In this document: positions 62,901-64,000 of the stretch, one piece after another
How positions within the stretch are numbered: the stretch's first letter is position 1
How the letters are laid out: every line of letters starts with the position of its first letter
Source of the DNA: Climacteris rufus
Taxonomy: Eukaryota; Chordata; Aves; Passeriformes; Climacteridae
Length of the DNA stretch: 64,000 bases
Reading direction: 5' to 3'
NCBI GenBank assembly: GCA_013398175.1
Contig: VZRZ01006842.1
Span: 787,895 to 851,894, forward strand
Notes under the pieces: model-generated
Told to the model about the DNA's origin: nothing
Database searches by the model: none
The model's input: only the letters and a program-made list of their open reading frames with translations
Program-made: the position numbers and the translations under genes

Positions 62901-64000
62901 TAAAGAGCTGATAGTGTAGAGGAATACCTCCTCTCTTCCTTCCTCTCTCTAAGACTTGTGTGTAGCTGGATTTTGCTGCAAAAAGGTGATACCCAAATAT
63001 ATCCCAGTACTACAGAGTTTCTTCATTAGTTGTATTAGTTTCTCACCACCAGCAGTTCTTCAGTTGCGAGAACTCTGAGTGTGTTTCCTCAAAGTGAGTG
63101 TGCTATATAGACACATAAATTCATGTTTATTTGAAGGAAAACTATGTTAAGCCTGAAGCCTAAATCTTGCCCAGTTTTTTAATTTTGACATTTCAAAACA
63201 GACCAATAGCTGCACTTGTGATATTCCAATTGGAGCCTGAGCTTAGCTTGTAAACTGGTCCAATTAAAAACTGGATCTCAGGAGAGGCTTCTCTAGTATT
63301 TCTGTTAACATTAAAGAAATGTAAAAGACAAAGTACAACTTCTGAAGTACAGAGTAACCAGTGCAGCACTACAGAAAAGGAAAGATACTTAGGATTTTTC
63401 ACATATGCATGAAAACTTCTCCAGGAATATAGAATAGTATTTTTATCTAAACAAGTTACTTTTCTACACTAGGAGGATAAACCTTGTCTCTAATAACAGG
63501 CTTTGGAAAGAACAAGATGATGCTTAGCTAAAACAGCGTGGGAAGAATTCTGGTGTGTTAAGGTAGCCATGAACAGTTTGGTAGGTAAAGGGGGCTCCAA
63601 CTCAGAGTAACTCAGAGGTACTGCTCCACTGATCTCTCTCCTGTCCCTCCACCTTTTGGCCTTGCAAATTCCCTTTTACAAGAGCCCAAATATCACCACA
63701 AAACTATAAACTATTCCAATTCTGCAGTATTCCCCTACCCTTCCTTCCATATGAGTTTTCTGTTAGCTGGGCAGTGACACTTTTTGATCACATACAATCT
63801 CCACAGACAGGTATGGCATTGAGGCTTTGCCACGTCTACCTTCTCGAATGCGCTCTCTTCACTTCCACTCCTTATCCATTAGCTGCACTCACATGGCCAC
63901 CATAGTCTGCTGTCTTACTCACCCTACACAAAATAGTTGCTCAAGCCCTCAGGAATACTTGGGGAAAAATACATTGAGAGGGTAGAAAAGTGGTAAATAA
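56901..64000 (+). other. LIN7A 3' UTR, last intron and/or downstream DNA
   Basis: Just after exon 5 (about 56930-57290) the sequence is moderately GC-rich, then AT-rich to the window end. No further coding gene or mobile element is recognised. Candidate poly(A) signals AATAAA lie at 57576-57581, 60193-60198 and 61790-61795. A possible acceptor with a pyrimidine tract ends at 58441. Without transcript data I cannot divide this stretch into UTR, intron and intergenic DNA. Confidence 0.5.
57576..57581 (+). terminator. LIN7A: Candidate poly(A) signal for a read-through LIN7A 3' UTR
   Basis: First canonical AATAAA downstream of the stop, 682 bases after it, followed by GT-rich 'tttactggtggtaagtg' within 25 bases. 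It would end an isoform that does not use the donor at 56895. Positional evidence only. Confidence 0.35.

Overview
This window looks like vertebrate nuclear DNA, most likely from a bird. It contains dispersed CR1 LINE fragments with typical avian 3' ends, two solo LTRs with 6-bp target duplications, one CpG island, long AT-rich introns and no operon-like coding. I cannot name the species.

The only gene I can support is LIN7A, on the + strand. LIN7A is an L27/PDZ scaffold protein of the LIN-2/LIN-7/LIN-10 (CASK/LIN7/MINT) complex. Four coding exons with proper splice sites and matching phases are visible: 32182-32300, 48114-48185, 50509-50718 and 56682-56894 (stop included). Together they encode about 204 residues, and known vertebrate LIN7A proteins are about 230 residues long. 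The roughly 27-residue N-terminus (exon 1) is not visible. It probably lies in the 510-base run of N (12659-13168) inside the CpG island at about 12290-13690, which I take as the LIN7A promoter region.

Layout: 1-12290 is apparently intergenic and AT-rich, with several old CR1 pieces. 12290-13690 is the CpG island with the gap. From there to 32181 is intron 1, with one antisense solo LTR at 19676-20307. 32301-48113 is intron 2, with a second LTR of the same family at 45508-46112, a CR1 tail and a very long uniform (CCTTCT)n tract ending about 0.5 kb before exon 3. 48186-50508 is intron 3. 50719-56681 is intron 4, with two CR1 fragments and a T20 tract. From 56895 to the end is AT-rich DNA without a supported coding gene. 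A consensus-like splice donor follows directly after the stop codon, so this stretch may be an intron leading to a noncoding last exon.

I found no RNA genes, CRISPR arrays, bacterial or viral coding systems, or a new multi-gene system. The most useful observations are the hidden first exon, the stop codon abutting a splice donor, the giant pyrimidine repeat beside exon 3, and the two solo LTRs that carry antisense promoter and poly(A) signals inside LIN7A introns.
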